A DNA stretch of 55,182 nucleotides from Planctomycetales bacterium (lineage in GTDB: Bacteria > Planctomycetota > Planctomycetia > Planctomycetales > Planctomycetaceae). Of this stretch, positions 7,831-16,832 are shown one piece after another (within the stretch, counting starts at the first letter, position 1; every line of letters starts with the position of its first letter). The stretch is taken from the NCBI GenBank assembly GCA_028285345.1, contig JANQPT010000021.1, positions 1-55,182 on the forward strand. The letters are read 5' to 3'. The position numbers and the translations under genes were made by a program. A model generated the notes under the pieces. It saw nothing but the letters and a program-made list of their open reading frames with translations. It did not search any database and was not told where the DNA came from.

Positions 7831-8886
7831 ATGCATCGACTCTCAGACTATGACTACGAATTGCCGCAGGATTTGATTGCGCGGCGTCCCGCCCAGCAGC
7901 GGGAAGATGCCCGATTAATGGTCCTCGATCGCTCGGTCCAGCGGATTCAACATGCTCAAATCGCCGATCTGCCCAGCCTGTTGTATGCCGGAGATCGATT
8001 GGTGCTCAATGATACCAGAGTGCTTCCCGCCCGGCTGCTGGGCCGCCGCACCGCGACCGGAGGCGCGTGGGAGGGATTGTTTCTCGGGCAAGGTCCGCAG
8101 CGATCCTGGCAAATCCTGAGTAAAACACGGGGGAAACTGCAGCCGGGCGAACAGATCACACTTCACGCCGTCCATCATCGAGAGACTGCGCCGGATTATC
8201 ACCTGACGTTGCTGGAACGTGACCACGACGGCGGCTGGTACGCCGCACCGGAAACGAGCGAGCCGCCCGTCGAAGTACTGCAGCGGATTGGTACCGTCCC
8301 GCTTCCGCCGTATATCGAACGCGACCTGGCGACGGAAGAAGATTGGCAGCGGTACCAGACAACGTATGCCCGCAACTTCGGAGCGGTCGCCGCACCCACG
8401 GCGGGACTGCACTTTACGCCCGAATTGCTCGCGGATTGTGCCGAGCACGGGATCACGCACTCATTCGTGACGCTCCACGTGGGAATCGGCACCTTCCGCC
8501 CCATCGCGGTCGACAATCTCGACGAACATCAGATGCACGCGGAGTGGTGCGAACTCTCGGAAACGACCGTCGGCGAAATCCGCGATACTCGACAACAATC
8601 GGGGCGGCTCGTCGCGGTGGGCACAACGTCAGTCCGCACGCTGGAGTCGGCTGCTGCAAGCGGTGAGCTGCGCCCATTCACCGGCGAGACTGATTTGTTC
8701 ATCCGCCCACCGTATTCATTCCAAGCCGTCGACGCATTGCTCACCAATTTTCACTTGCCCAAATCGAGCCTGCTGGTGTTAGTCAGCGCGTTCGCCGGAG
8801 GAGAGTTCATCCGGCAGGCCTATGATGAAGCGATCAAACAGCGTTACCGCTTCTACAGCTACGGCGACGCGATGTTGATTCTGTAG
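7831..8886 (+). CDS. queA: tRNA preQ1(34) S-adenosylmethionine ribosyltransferase-isomerase QueA
   Basis: QueA transfers and isomerises the ribosyl moiety of S-adenosylmethionine onto preQ1 at the tRNA wobble position, giving epoxyqueuosine. Family motifs are present in order: the N-terminal SDYDYELPQDLIARRP, LNDTRVLPARL, APTAGLHFTPELL, FVTLHVGIGTFRP, VGTTSVRTLES and the late LLTNFHLPKSSLLVLVSAF. From the ATG at 7831 the protein is 351 residues, the normal size. A TTG at 7810 would add seven unconserved residues. No clear ribosome binding site precedes either start. It is divergent from the glycosyltransferase and convergent with the PVC heme gene, so it is probably transcribed alone. Confidence 0.95.
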   Translation: MHRLSDYDYELPQDLIARRPAQQREDARLMVLDRSVQRIQHAQIADLPSLLYAGDRLVLNDTRVLPARLLGRRTATGGAWEGLFLGQGPQRSWQILSKTRGKLQPGEQITLHAVHHRETAPDYHLTLLERDHDGGWYAAPETSEPPVEVLQRIGTVPLPPYIERDLATEEDWQRYQTTYARNFGAVAAPTAGLHFTPELLADCAEHGITHSFVTLHVGIGTFRPIAVDNLDEHQMHAEWCELSETTVGEIRDTRQQSGRLVAVGTTSVRTLESAAASGELRPFTGETDLFIRPPYSFQAVDALLTNFHLPKSSLLVLVSAFAGGEFIRQAYDEAIKQRYRFYSYGDAMLIL

Positions 8887-8914
8887 GAATTGGACGCGGT
8901 CCTGCTCAATTAAA

Positions 8915-9100
8915 AACCACGGAGACACGGAGGCACGGAGAGAAACAAGAAGCACGAAACTCAAAATACGAATCAAACCCAAATCTCAAATGACAAAAAC
9001 TCAATAACTTTTTTGAACATTTGTATTTTGAATTTGTTTCGGATTTCGATATTCGGATTTCGAATTTTAAATACCTCTGTGCCTCCGTGTCTCCGTGGTT
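8915..9100. repeat. Long inverted-repeat intergenic element
   Basis: The 26-base ends 8915-8940 and 9075-9100 are inverted copies that agree at 25 positions, with a core of repeated CACGGAG units. The 134 bases between them are AT-rich, unlike the surroundings, and contain degenerate GGATTTCGA/TTCGGATT units near 9040-9066. Elements of this composition (an 'ACGGAGGCACGGAG' end plus a 'GGATTTCGA' interior) recur between genes of many planctomycete and related genomes, as far as I recall. It has no coding capacity. Lying between two convergent genes, it could fold into a very long hairpin and act as a bidirectional terminator, or be a miniature mobile element. Confidence 0.75.
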
Positions 9101-9110
9101 CAATTCAACT

Positions 9111-12100
9111 CTAACGACCACGCAGCGGCACGCTGCCGTCGAGGTAGCGCCAATTCTTGATGAACGCGATCAGGTCGGCCATCTGCTGCAAGTTCAGATT
9201 CTTCTCCAGCCCCTCCGGCATCAGCGAGACGCCGTTGGAGACGATCTCTTCAATATCTTGGCGCAATACGGTGACTCGCTTGTCCTCCGCCTGTTTGATG
9301 ATCACCGACGACGCCGTTTCAGCGGCGATAATGCCCGTGATGGTCTTGCCGCGATTGGTGAATACAGTGTAGCTCACATAGTTCGCGTCGATCGCGCGGT
9401 TCGGATTGAGAATGTCCGTCAACAGCGCCGCCGGCTGACGTGTCCGTGAATCCGCAATGTCAGGACCGATCTCGACGCCGATATCGCCGATACGGTGGCA
9501 AGTGCTGCAGTTCTTCTCAAACAGTTTTCGGCCCCGACTCGGATCGGCGTCCATCTCCAGCACCGGTTGGTACTTGGCCAGCACTTCGCCGCGCTGGGCG
9601 GGAATCGCAGCGGCAAGCAACTTCGCAGCTCGCTGCTTAACGGCAGCATTCTTATGCGCAATCAGCCGGTTCACGTTCGTCGCACCCAATTCCAGCACGG
9701 CGATATCTCCCGCCTCAATCTCATCCAACAATTGGTTGATCCTCGGGACAGTCTGCAGTAGCGCAGCAAGCACACGGCGCCTGACCGCCGGAGTTTGTTC
9801 CCGATACCCGCCCAGCAACACCCCCCCAATTGACTCGTCGCGAAATCCCGCCAAGACATCAACTACGGTGGTTCGAAGTTCTTGAGGCACGTCGCCCGCA
9901 TACAGCTGGGCTAACACCGGCCTCGCGATCACGAATTCGGCATAGCTCAGCAGTTCGGTCGCGGCGATACGCGCGGCAACACCTTGGCCCGGATCAGCGG
10001 CGATACGCGCCGCTCGCTCAAACACGGCGTCGACTTTACTTTTTTCCAGATCAAATTCCGGCGGCAACTTCCGCAATTCCTCCGAAAACCGTGCGCCCCG
10101 GCGGGCTAAGCCCTCTCCAAGTCCGCGAATGAGCGACGCCGGCAGCAGCAGGTCGTCGATATTTGCCGCCGACGCAGACGGCGCATCAAGATTCTGCAAC
10201 ACGGCGCCGATCTCGGCGGGCTGGCGACGGGCGCCGACTAGGACCGAAAGTTCGCGAATAGGTGTCGCCGCTTGGCGAGGCTGCAGCGGCGATGACCACA
10301 GTCGCGTGCACATGATGTGCGCATTGTCGCTGAGTGCTGTATAGACGGCATTTCTGGTCCAACGATCGTTGTGACCGGCGACCAGCACATTCAGCAACGC
10401 AGCCATGACCTGTTCATCGACGTCGCGCGTTCCCAGGTTGAGCGCCGCTCGAAATCGCACGCGCGGGTCGGGGTCCGATGCCAGCTTGAGCACCTGCTTA
10501 TCGAGTTTCGGCAAACCCTTCATTCGCGAGTCGGCCAACCGGAGCGCTTGTTCGCGCACTCGCGGCAATCGGCTTTGCAGCGCCGACGCAATTGTCGCGT
10601 CGGTCAGGATGCCCAATCCTTGCAGCGTCCAGAGCGCATGAATCACGGAGGTCGGCTTCAACGACTGCTCACATATCTGTTCCAAACTCGCTTTGGCCGA
10701 ACGGTCTTGCCGTTCGATCAATAGCCGCTGCGCCGTTTCGCGCCACCATGCATTGTCATGCTCAAGTGCACTGACCAATTCTGCCGACGTCGCCGAGGAG
10801 AGATTTGGCCGTTGCTGATCTCGCTTCCCTGCCTTGGGTATCAATCGCCAAATACGACCGCGGTCGTTGCCGAATAGAAGGTCGCGACGATCCTGCAATT
10901 CGGCGGGCATCCATTGAGGATGCTCAATCACCGCCCGATACATGTCGACGACGTAGAGGGCGCCATCCGGCCCGACCGTCAGATTGACCGGCCGAAACCA
11001 AGTATCGGGCGAGGCGAGGAATTCCTGCCCGTCGCGACCGGGCCGCGAGTTAAATGTCGCGCCGTCGGCAGTGAGCACATCACGGTGAACCAGATTTCCC
11101 GTCGGCTCGCACGTAAAACTGTTTCCTCGAAAGTCCTGTGGAAACGCGTCACCGCGATAGATTGTCACCCCGCACGCCGCGGTGAATTGCCCTTCGTGCA
11201 ACGTCGACGTCGTCCAAAACTTGCTCAGCGGAAACACGCGCGACGCCGCTCCTGCCGGCGATACGTCCTGCACGACGGATCCGACCGCCAGATACGGATT
11301 TCTCGTGAGGTCGTGATTTGCAAGCACGACGTGCATACACGGATTGCGATTGCTGCAAATGAAGCGATTTCCGAAATCGTCGAACGTCAATCCAAATTGA
11401 CCGGCGCCCGAGACCGCCTGTGGATTTCCCCGCAGCGGGTCGAAGCGGAAGTCCATCCCGCTGATGGAAATCGGCTTGTCGGCGGACTTCCATTGGGGCC
11501 GTTTCGTCGACACGGTCCCGCCGCGAAGACCGTTGGCGACGTAGATTTGATTGTCGAGCGCGAAAGTGGGATGATTCGCCCGCAATTGTGAATTCTGCTG
11601 AGTGAATCCTGAAAACCAGGTCTCCCGCGAATCGGCCCGCCCGTCTCCATCTGTATCTTTCAAGTAAATGACTTCTCCGGCCACCGTGGCAATCACGCCG
11701 CCCCGCCAAGGTTGCAACCCGGTTGCGAACAACAGGCCGTCGGCAAAGACCTGGGCCGATTCGAATTGTCCGTCGCCGTCTCGATCCTGCAGGATTGAGA
11801 TTCGCGATTTCGGCGATTCCCCTTCCGCAGGACCGTGGGGATAGTCCCGCATTTCCACAACCCACAAGCGGCCGTCCTCATCGAAAGCGATCGCCACCGG
11901 GTCGATCACTAGCGGCTCGGCGGCCGCCAATTCGATTTGTATCTCGGGATGCACGACGAACCGCTGCTGTGCCTCGCCGGTACTAAGGGGGCTGTTGACC
12001 GGTGTTTTGGTCGGTTTTGCGGCATCCGCAAAGGTCATGCCGCCGGCCAATCCCAGGCAGGCCCAACAGACCACCGCGTAAAGCGGCCGCAAACGATGTG

Positions 12101-12146
12101 GCTCTCGGCTCTCAAAAACTGACGTCATATGGTGTTGAATCCGCAT
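9111..12146 (-). CDS. PVC-type heme-binding dehydrogenase with HEAT-like repeats
   Basis: A 1011-residue secreted protein of the type abundant in planctomycetes. After a signal sequence (hydrophobic stretch about residues 21-41) comes a beta-propeller dehydrogenase-like domain (about 60-460), with calcium-type loops DRDGDGQFES and DTDGDGRADS and the segment VGPDGALYVVDMYRAVIEHP. An alpha-helical HEAT-like region follows (about 480-850). The C-terminal cytochrome c domain has one heme motif, CSTCH, near residue 880, and a plausible distal Met in SLMPEGL. It probably oxidises a sugar or alcohol in the periplasm and passes electrons on. Alternative starts at 12146 and 12128 are equally poor in ribosome binding sites. 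The substrate is unknown. Confidence 0.88.
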   Translation of the reverse strand: MRIQHHMTSVFESREPHRLRPLYAVVCWACLGLAGGMTFADAAKPTKTPVNSPLSTGEAQQRFVVHPEIQIELAAAEPLVIDPVAIAFDEDGRLWVVEMRDYPHGPAEGESPKSRISILQDRDGDGQFESAQVFADGLLFATGLQPWRGGVIATVAGEVIYLKDTDGDGRADSRETWFSGFTQQNSQLRANHPTFALDNQIYVANGLRGGTVSTKRPQWKSADKPISISGMDFRFDPLRGNPQAVSGAGQFGLTFDDFGNRFICSNRNPCMHVVLANHDLTRNPYLAVGSVVQDVSPAGAASRVFPLSKFWTTSTLHEGQFTAACGVTIYRGDAFPQDFRGNSFTCEPTGNLVHRDVLTADGATFNSRPGRDGQEFLASPDTWFRPVNLTVGPDGALYVVDMYRAVIEHPQWMPAELQDRRDLLFGNDRGRIWRLIPKAGKRDQQRPNLSSATSAELVSALEHDNAWWRETAQRLLIERQDRSAKASLEQICEQSLKPTSVIHALWTLQGLGILTDATIASALQSRLPRVREQALRLADSRMKGLPKLDKQVLKLASDPDPRVRFRAALNLGTRDVDEQVMAALLNVLVAGHNDRWTRNAVYTALSDNAHIMCTRLWSSPLQPRQAATPIRELSVLVGARRQPAEIGAVLQNLDAPSASAANIDDLLLPASLIRGLGEGLARRGARFSEELRKLPPEFDLEKSKVDAVFERAARIAADPGQGVAARIAATELLSYAEFVIARPVLAQLYAGDVPQELRTTVVDVLAGFRDESIGGVLLGGYREQTPAVRRRVLAALLQTVPRINQLLDEIEAGDIAVLELGATNVNRLIAHKNAAVKQRAAKLLAAAIPAQRGEVLAKYQPVLEMDADPSRGRKLFEKNCSTCHRIGDIGVEIGPDIADSRTRQPAALLTDILNPNRAIDANYVSYTVFTNRGKTITGIIAAETASSVIIKQAEDKRVTVLRQDIEEIVSNGVSLMPEGLEKNLNLQQMADLIAFIKNWRYLDGSVPLRGR

Positions 12147-12324
12147 CAGAGGCGCTACGATTCCCGGGACTTCACTAAGTCGCTCGCGAGAATCGTCCTT
12201 TATTGCATAGAATAGTCAAAGTGGGGGAAGCATCTTATTGAGCTTTGATTATCACCGAGCTTGGAATGAAACGCAAAGCCAGCGGGATCGGTAATTCAAG
12301 GCTCGGTCATTAAGGGATAACACG

Positions 12325-12789
12325 ATGCGCGGGTTCTGTTTGATGTTGTTTCGTTTCTGTCCAGCCGCTTGGGTGGGGGCAGCAACGTTGTTTGTGATTG
12401 TGACCATTGGCATCGCGCGTTCGCCCAATATCGAATCCGACACGACGATGCAGTTGACGACGGTTCTGTTTCCGATTTACTACACGATGGAATTCAGCCT
12501 CTTGGGGCTGGCGCTGCTTGCCGGGTTTGGGGGTCTCACACATGGGGAGCTGGGGCCGATCCGCTCCTTTATCGGCATGCTGTTGATCGGGATTGCGCTG
12601 GCCGGCGCGGTGGGCGATTACATCTGGATCTATCGGCCGCTAGCGGAGATGATCCAGAACAAGACGTTGACTGAAGATTTCCGCGCACTACACGAAGCGA
12701 GCAAGCACATCAACATGACGATCGTCAGCGTGGTGTTCATTTCGGCGGCGGTCGTCAACTGGCCCGGCCGGGCGCGGAAACGGGACTAA
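12325..12789 (+). CDS. TMEM205/DUF4149-like integral membrane protein
   Basis: A 154-residue protein with about four transmembrane helices (roughly residues 10-30, 43-67, 79-97 and 128-147). Size and topology resemble the DUF4149/TMEM205-like membrane family, including a conserved-looking helix start near the N-terminus and a helical loop RALHEASKHINM before the last segment. The ATG at 12325 follows AAGGGAT at a suitable distance. It is isolated, divergent from the PVC heme gene and convergent with the zeta-like pair. No function can be assigned. The family suggestion is from recollection of topology and is tentative. Confidence 0.6.
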   Translation: MRGFCLMLFRFCPAAWVGAATLFVIVTIGIARSPNIESDTTMQLTTVLFPIYYTMEFSLLGLALLAGFGGLTHGELGPIRSFIGMLLIGIALAGAVGDYIWIYRPLAEMIQNKTLTEDFRALHEASKHINMTIVSVVFISAAVVNWPGRARKRD

Positions 12790-12798
12790 CCAGCTGCC

Positions 12799-13005
12799 TC
12801 AATCGCCGGGCTCCTCGTCGATCTCGGGCACGATCCAGACCACTTGATTGTCCCGCCAAATCGGAATCTTCCGCCCCGCGCGGGCGTGTTCCTGAAGCGT
12901 CTTTCGCGCGACCATCTGCAGCACTTCTTCGATCTTTCTGGCGTCCTTTGCGCGCGTCGATATTTCCGCCTGTTTCTTAAGGCGATCGTGAGATTCATCA
13001 ATCAT
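12799..13005 (-). CDS. Small partner protein of the zeta-like kinase
   Basis: A 68-residue charged protein with a helical N-terminal half (many K, R, E and A) and a C-terminal strand-like segment, KIPIWRDNQVVWIVPEID. Its ATG overlaps the end of the upstream gene (ATGA at 13002-13005), so the two are translationally coupled. Small proteins of this kind often accompany zeta-toxin-like ATPases. It could be an antitoxin, although in the classical epsilon-zeta arrangement the antitoxin gene comes first, whereas here it is second. I do not recognise a family. Confidence 0.65.
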   Translation of the reverse strand: MIDESHDRLKKQAEISTRAKDARKIEEVLQMVARKTLQEHARAGRKIPIWRDNQVVWIVPEIDEEPGD

Positions 13006-13589
13006 GATCCGAAACGCTCCAACAGGTCATTCCAAATCGATTCGTCGGCGACGACCTTGTCTTCTCCTTCAGACCAAGCTGCAATCAATCTTCGCTCGTG
13101 CATTGCTGCATTGTCGAAAACTTTCCATGAGTTCACAAGCGGAATGTAAATCTGAAAGAGATTTCGCAGACCAGATTCGTATCGTCGTCGCACCGTCTCT
13201 TCCGGAACATCGTGCCCACCCTGTTGGACTCGCGCAGCCACTCGACTTACGGCCAATTCAGGTGTCGGTAACCAAAGAAAAATCAAATGTATTTCATAGG
13301 ATGACGCTCTTAAGGCTTTCAACCGTCGCGCCAGTGATCGTGAAGCCAGCGTCGTCTCAAAAGCGAAGTCTGCGCGCTGCCTCGCCAGTTCGTCAAAACG
13401 CCGCAACATGATTTCGCCCGCCCGCAGCGCAACGGAGTCGGAATTGAACGCAGACAACCCCGCAGCAATCGTATCGGCGTTTACAAACTCCCTGATCTGC
13501 AGGTAGTCAAGCAACAGGGCGGGCGCGGCGGTCGATTTTCCGCTCCCATTGGGCCCGGCCACAACGACGACGTTCGGTGAATCAACCAT
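13002..13589 (-). CDS. Zeta-toxin-like P-loop kinase
   Basis: A 195-residue P-loop protein of the zeta toxin / predicted ABC-type ATPase (COG4185-like) group. The Walker A motif is GPNGSGKST at about residues 12-20. NADTIAAGL (about 38-46) corresponds to the segment following the first strand in zeta toxins, and FAFETTLAS (about 76-84) matches the family's substrate-site region. RRRYESGLRNL (about 133-143) is the arginine-rich lid helix. Zeta toxins phosphorylate UDP-N-acetylglucosamine and so block wall synthesis, but many members of the wider group have no proven toxicity. ATG at 13589, with AAGGTC upstream. It is coupled to the small downstream gene. Confidence 0.8.
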   Translation of the reverse strand: MVDSPNVVVVAGPNGSGKSTAAPALLLDYLQIREFVNADTIAAGLSAFNSDSVALRAGEIMLRRFDELARQRADFAFETTLASRSLARRLKALRASSYEIHLIFLWLPTPELAVSRVAARVQQGGHDVPEETVRRRYESGLRNLFQIYIPLVNSWKVFDNAAMHERRLIAAWSEGEDKVVADESIWNDLLERFGS

Positions 13590-13628
13590 GATTCGTGACC
13601 TTATGTTGCGGCGAAAATTCGCGGTGAA

Positions 13629-14657
13629 TTACAACTTCCCGCGCAAATCGATCTTCTGCCCCGTGCGGGCCGCTTCACGCGCATACAGCGTGACCCGCGT
13701 CGAGCGAAATCCGTCTTCGGGCAGGATCTCCGCAACCTCCGCCCCGCGGCAAAGGGCCACGAAATCGGCGTACGCAGATTGGGCCGGAGGGGAGGGGGAC
13801 AACTGCTTCCGCTCGGCGTTCCAGGCGTCGTAGTTGATCGTGCCTTCTCCTAAGCGATGAATGTCGGGCGCCGAGAGGATTTCGATCGTCCCGTCGGTGC
13901 ACTCGAAGAACTGCCGCCCGTCGCCGTGTGAGGGAAATGCTTCGGGCGTGAGCCAGTCCGCGCGGAGCATGCCGGTGGAACTGTCGGCGAATTCTAGAAA
14001 GACCTCCGCATGATCGGTGAACCCGGCGTACTCGGTGAATCGCAGGCAGCCTTCAGCGGCCGTCACGGCGACCGGATCCGCTCCCCACATCCAGCGGCAG
14101 AGATCGACATTGTGAATGCAGAGGTCGTTCAGCACGCCGCCGTAGAGTTCCGGCTGAAACATCCAATCGGGGCGTCCCGCCGGTTTCAGCTTGTGCGGCG
14201 CGAGTCCGGTGAAGTTGACAAGTTTTCCCACCTCCCCCGATACCAGCAATTCCCGCACGGCACGTGTCGGACCGTTGTAGCGCTCCAGCAACATCAGCCC
14301 GATCTTCCGGCCGGTCTTTTCAGCGGCAGCTTCGACTTTGTCCAGGTCTTCGAACTCGGTCACCAACGGCTTGTCGACCATTACATGGCAGCCGCGCCCG
14401 GCAAGGTCACAAATCAGGTCCCCCTTGCGGCTGTTGACTTCCGCCACACCGACGACTTCCGGCTCGGTTGAGTCGACAAGTTCTCCAACCGTCTCAAACG
14501 CCGGAACGCCGAATTCCTTGCTGTACTGCTCGCGCAATTGCGGATCGTCGTCGAAAAATCCGACGAACCGGGCGCCCGGCAACTCCAGCATGCCTTTGAC
14601 AAATGTCAAGATGTGGAAGTGCTTCAGTCCGGCAACGGCGAATCGAATCACGGACAT
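13629..14657 (-). CDS. Gfo/Idh/MocA-family oxidoreductase
   Basis: A cytoplasmic NAD(P)-dependent sugar-type oxidoreductase of about 342 residues. The N-terminal Rossmann fold begins with IRFAVAGLKHFHI, where the usual GxGxxG is relaxed to AGLKHFH. The family motif EKP appears as DKPLVT in VMVDKPL. The C-terminal alpha/beta domain includes GGVLNDLCIHNVDLCRWMWG, the usual substrate-side helix with its conserved His. Planctomycetes carry many such genes, often near sulfatases and dehydrogenases used in polysaccharide breakdown. The start at 14657 is chosen because the beta strand begins right after it; an ATG at 14675 is possible. The substrate is unknown. Confidence 0.85.
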   Translation of the reverse strand: MSVIRFAVAGLKHFHILTFVKGMLELPGARFVGFFDDDPQLREQYSKEFGVPAFETVGELVDSTEPEVVGVAEVNSRKGDLICDLAGRGCHVMVDKPLVTEFEDLDKVEAAAEKTGRKIGLMLLERYNGPTRAVRELLVSGEVGKLVNFTGLAPHKLKPAGRPDWMFQPELYGGVLNDLCIHNVDLCRWMWGADPVAVTAAEGCLRFTEYAGFTDHAEVFLEFADSSTGMLRADWLTPEAFPSHGDGRQFFECTDGTIEILSAPDIHRLGEGTINYDAWNAERKQLSPSPPAQSAYADFVALCRGAEVAEILPEDGFRSTRVTLYAREAARTGQKIDLRGKL

Positions 14658-14684
14658 CGTTCTCGGTATGCTCAAAACAAGGAA

Positions 14685-15869
14685 TCAGACCTGCACGTCA
14701 ATCTCGCGGACCCATTGCTGGTTGGCCTCCCAATAGGTCCGCTTCAAGGCGATCGCATCGTCGTCGGCAGCCGGCTGAACGCGGCCATTGGCATCGGTCG
14801 CGCGGGAAACCACGGTGTGCTTACCCGGTGCGACCGTCCCCAAGTCGATCGAAAAGAACCGCCAGCAATACTTCGAGCGCGGCTCATCCGCCAGTTTCGC
14901 CGGCAGCCAGGGACCGTCATCCAGCCGGACGTCGACCTTGGTGATGTCCGTGCCGTCATCCCACGCCGCACCGTACGCCTTGAGCGGTACCCGGCCGTCC
15001 TTCGCCGGCAGCCGCATCACACGGGCGATCATCGATTTGACATTCATTTTGGTCACCGACGATTCGACGAACACCACTTTTCCGTCGCGGCGTTCTCCGC
15101 GGACCGTGACGTAGTCCCGTCCCATAAAGCGGCCCATATAACGGCGGTCGCGGACTTCGATCCGCGTGAGCCATTTGACGTTGGCGATTCCGTACCAACC
15201 CGGCACAATCAATCGCAGCGGCGCTCCGTTGCGTTTCTCCAGCGGCTTGCCGTCACGGTGGTAGGCGAGTAAACGATTGTCCTTGAGTGCGTCATTCAGT
15301 GACATGCTTCGTCCGAACGGAACCGGAATCGTCAGTTCGCGCTTGGTCCCTTTCCGCAACGTTTCATCTTTGCTGTCCAGGCCGAAGAAGACAACTTCCG
15401 TCGCCTCCGGCTTGATACCGCACTGATTGAGCAGCGGCGCGAGTGGTGTGCCGGTCCACTTGCTGTTGTAGATCGCGCCGTTGAACCCTTTGCCGGCGCC
15501 GTTACCCGAGCATTCCAACGTCATTAACTGATCGCGCGGAGGGAGTTTCTGGAGGTCCGCCATGGTCAACGTTCGCGGCTTGTCGACCAGTCCGGTGATC
15601 TCTAGCTTGAAATCAGCCGGGTCAAACTTTGGTTCGCCGTAGTGCGACACGTCAAACACTTGATCCTGCGGTGTAATCCACTCCTCAAGCGTTTCCCAAT
15701 CCAGCATGTTTCGATTCGTGCGCGGCACATCCAGAAACGGGACCAGCTCTTCATTCTTCTCTTGGTCCGGAAACACAAAATCGGGCCACGTCAACTGCGC
15801 CAGCGCAACCGCTGCCGCGGAACCATAACCCAAAGCAGCGCGCCGCGAAATTCTGTTTGCATCTGTCAT
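14685..15869 (-). CDS. Sulfite oxidase-like molybdopterin oxidoreductase (Tat-exported)
   Basis: A 394-residue member of the sulfite oxidase family. The N-terminus carries a Tat-type signal (ISRRAALGYGSAAA, twin arginine at 9-10), so it is folded before export to the periplasm. The molybdenum-cofactor domain spans about residues 60-255. The ligand cysteine is Cys120 in MTLECSGNGAG. A dimerisation-like Ig domain follows (about 260-390, with YGAAWDDGTDITKVDVR). No heme domain is fused, so an external electron acceptor is needed. The cupredoxin encoded just downstream on the same strand (15983-16768 lies upstream in transcription) is a candidate. The substrate may be sulfite or another small oxyanion or sulfoxide. 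Confidence 0.88.
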   Translation of the reverse strand: MTDANRISRRAALGYGSAAAVALAQLTWPDFVFPDQEKNEELVPFLDVPRTNRNMLDWETLEEWITPQDQVFDVSHYGEPKFDPADFKLEITGLVDKPRTLTMADLQKLPPRDQLMTLECSGNGAGKGFNGAIYNSKWTGTPLAPLLNQCGIKPEATEVVFFGLDSKDETLRKGTKRELTIPVPFGRSMSLNDALKDNRLLAYHRDGKPLEKRNGAPLRLIVPGWYGIANVKWLTRIEVRDRRYMGRFMGRDYVTVRGERRDGKVVFVESSVTKMNVKSMIARVMRLPAKDGRVPLKAYGAAWDDGTDITKVDVRLDDGPWLPAKLADEPRSKYCWRFFSIDLGTVAPGKHTVVSRATDANGRVQPAADDDAIALKRTYWEANQQWVREIDVQV

Positions 15870-15982
15870 CGAACCACTCCGTTTATATACGTATGTCCGG
15901 CAGCATTGGGCGTAATCGAATCTGCTGCTGAAGTCGTGAGACTCGGCAAGAAATCCTAAAGCCTAATGCCTAAAGTCTATTC

Positions 15983-16768
15983 TCAAGATTTTACTAGGTG
16001 ATCGGGCGAGACGCGAATCTCCAGTTCCAGATGCTCACCCGGTTTGACCTTTACTCTCTGCGTCCGTTGCAATCCGCCGGCAGGGTGCGCCATTTCGACG
16101 CGATACTCACCGGCGGGAACGTTCTCGAACCGGAACTTGCCGTCCGACTCCGTCAACTGAAAAAACGGATGGTCAAACACATAGATCCACGCCTGCATGG
16201 CGCTATGCAGCTTGCAACCCAGGACAATCGGCCGCTTGACGCCTCCTGCGCGTTGGAAAGTTTCGACCGCCTCCTGGTCGCTGCTGATCGTCCGGTCGAA
16301 CCGCACCAGTGGGCTCTTGGTGTTGATGTTATGCACCTGCTTGTCGCTGTTGGTAAACTTAACGCGGTCCCCCGTGCGGATCGCCAAGGTTTCGGGCGTG
16401 AAACGGACGTTCTTCTGATCCATTTCCCACGTCTTGTTCTTCGCCGGAGCGGGAAGGTTCTTGAGCGTTTTGCCGCGCAGGCCGACAACCGCTTCGGACA
16501 GTTCGCCCTTCTTGCGGTCGTTGATGTAATAGCGGCTGTACCGCCAGCGACGCTTGGGGTCCGCGTCGTAAATCACGCGTCCTTCAATCACAGCGGTCGC
16601 CGGCTGTTTGTCGCTGCTGTTGTCATTCGAGCCGGTCGCCTTTGTCTCCGCTTCGTCCGCAAGACACACCACGCAAGCTCGGGGCGAATCTGGAAAGAAC
16701 AGAGTGCCGGTCAGGCAACCGAAGATCGCGATACCCGACACGATCAACAAAGCGCGCTTTTGCGGCAT
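15983..16768 (-). CDS. Cupredoxin-domain periplasmic protein
   Basis: A 261-residue exported protein with an N-terminal hydrophobic signal (about 5-25) and a linker rich in S, D and N. Its cupredoxin domain has the full set of type 1 copper ligands: His146 in KQVHNIN and Cys185, His188 and Met191 in the motif CKLHSAM. A short carboxypeptidase-regulatory-like beta domain ends the protein (about 208-255, with GKFRFENVPAGEYRVEM). Similar proteins are annotated as methylamine-utilisation-like or plastocyanin-like. It lies between the SMP-30 gene and the sulfite-oxidase-like gene on the same strand, with gaps of about 65 and 115 bases. An electron-transfer role is inferred from the copper site. 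Confidence 0.8.
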   Translation of the reverse strand: MPQKRALLIVSGIAIFGCLTGTLFFPDSPRACVVCLADEAETKATGSNDNSSDKQPATAVIEGRVIYDADPKRRWRYSRYYINDRKKGELSEAVVGLRGKTLKNLPAPAKNKTWEMDQKNVRFTPETLAIRTGDRVKFTNSDKQVHNINTKSPLVRFDRTISSDQEAVETFQRAGGVKRPIVLGCKLHSAMQAWIYVFDHPFFQLTESDGKFRFENVPAGEYRVEMAHPAGGLQRTQRVKVKPGEHLELEIRVSPDHLVKS

Positions 16769-16832
16769 CGTTCGTCATCCAAGATCGACAGGTGGCTGAG
16801 ACGGATACGGGGCGACTGTGCGACAAACGATG

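Noticed and set aside
10914-11591. A 225-codon plus-strand frame inside the PVC heme gene region
   Set aside because: Antisense shadow of the beta-propeller domain; no motif or start signal.
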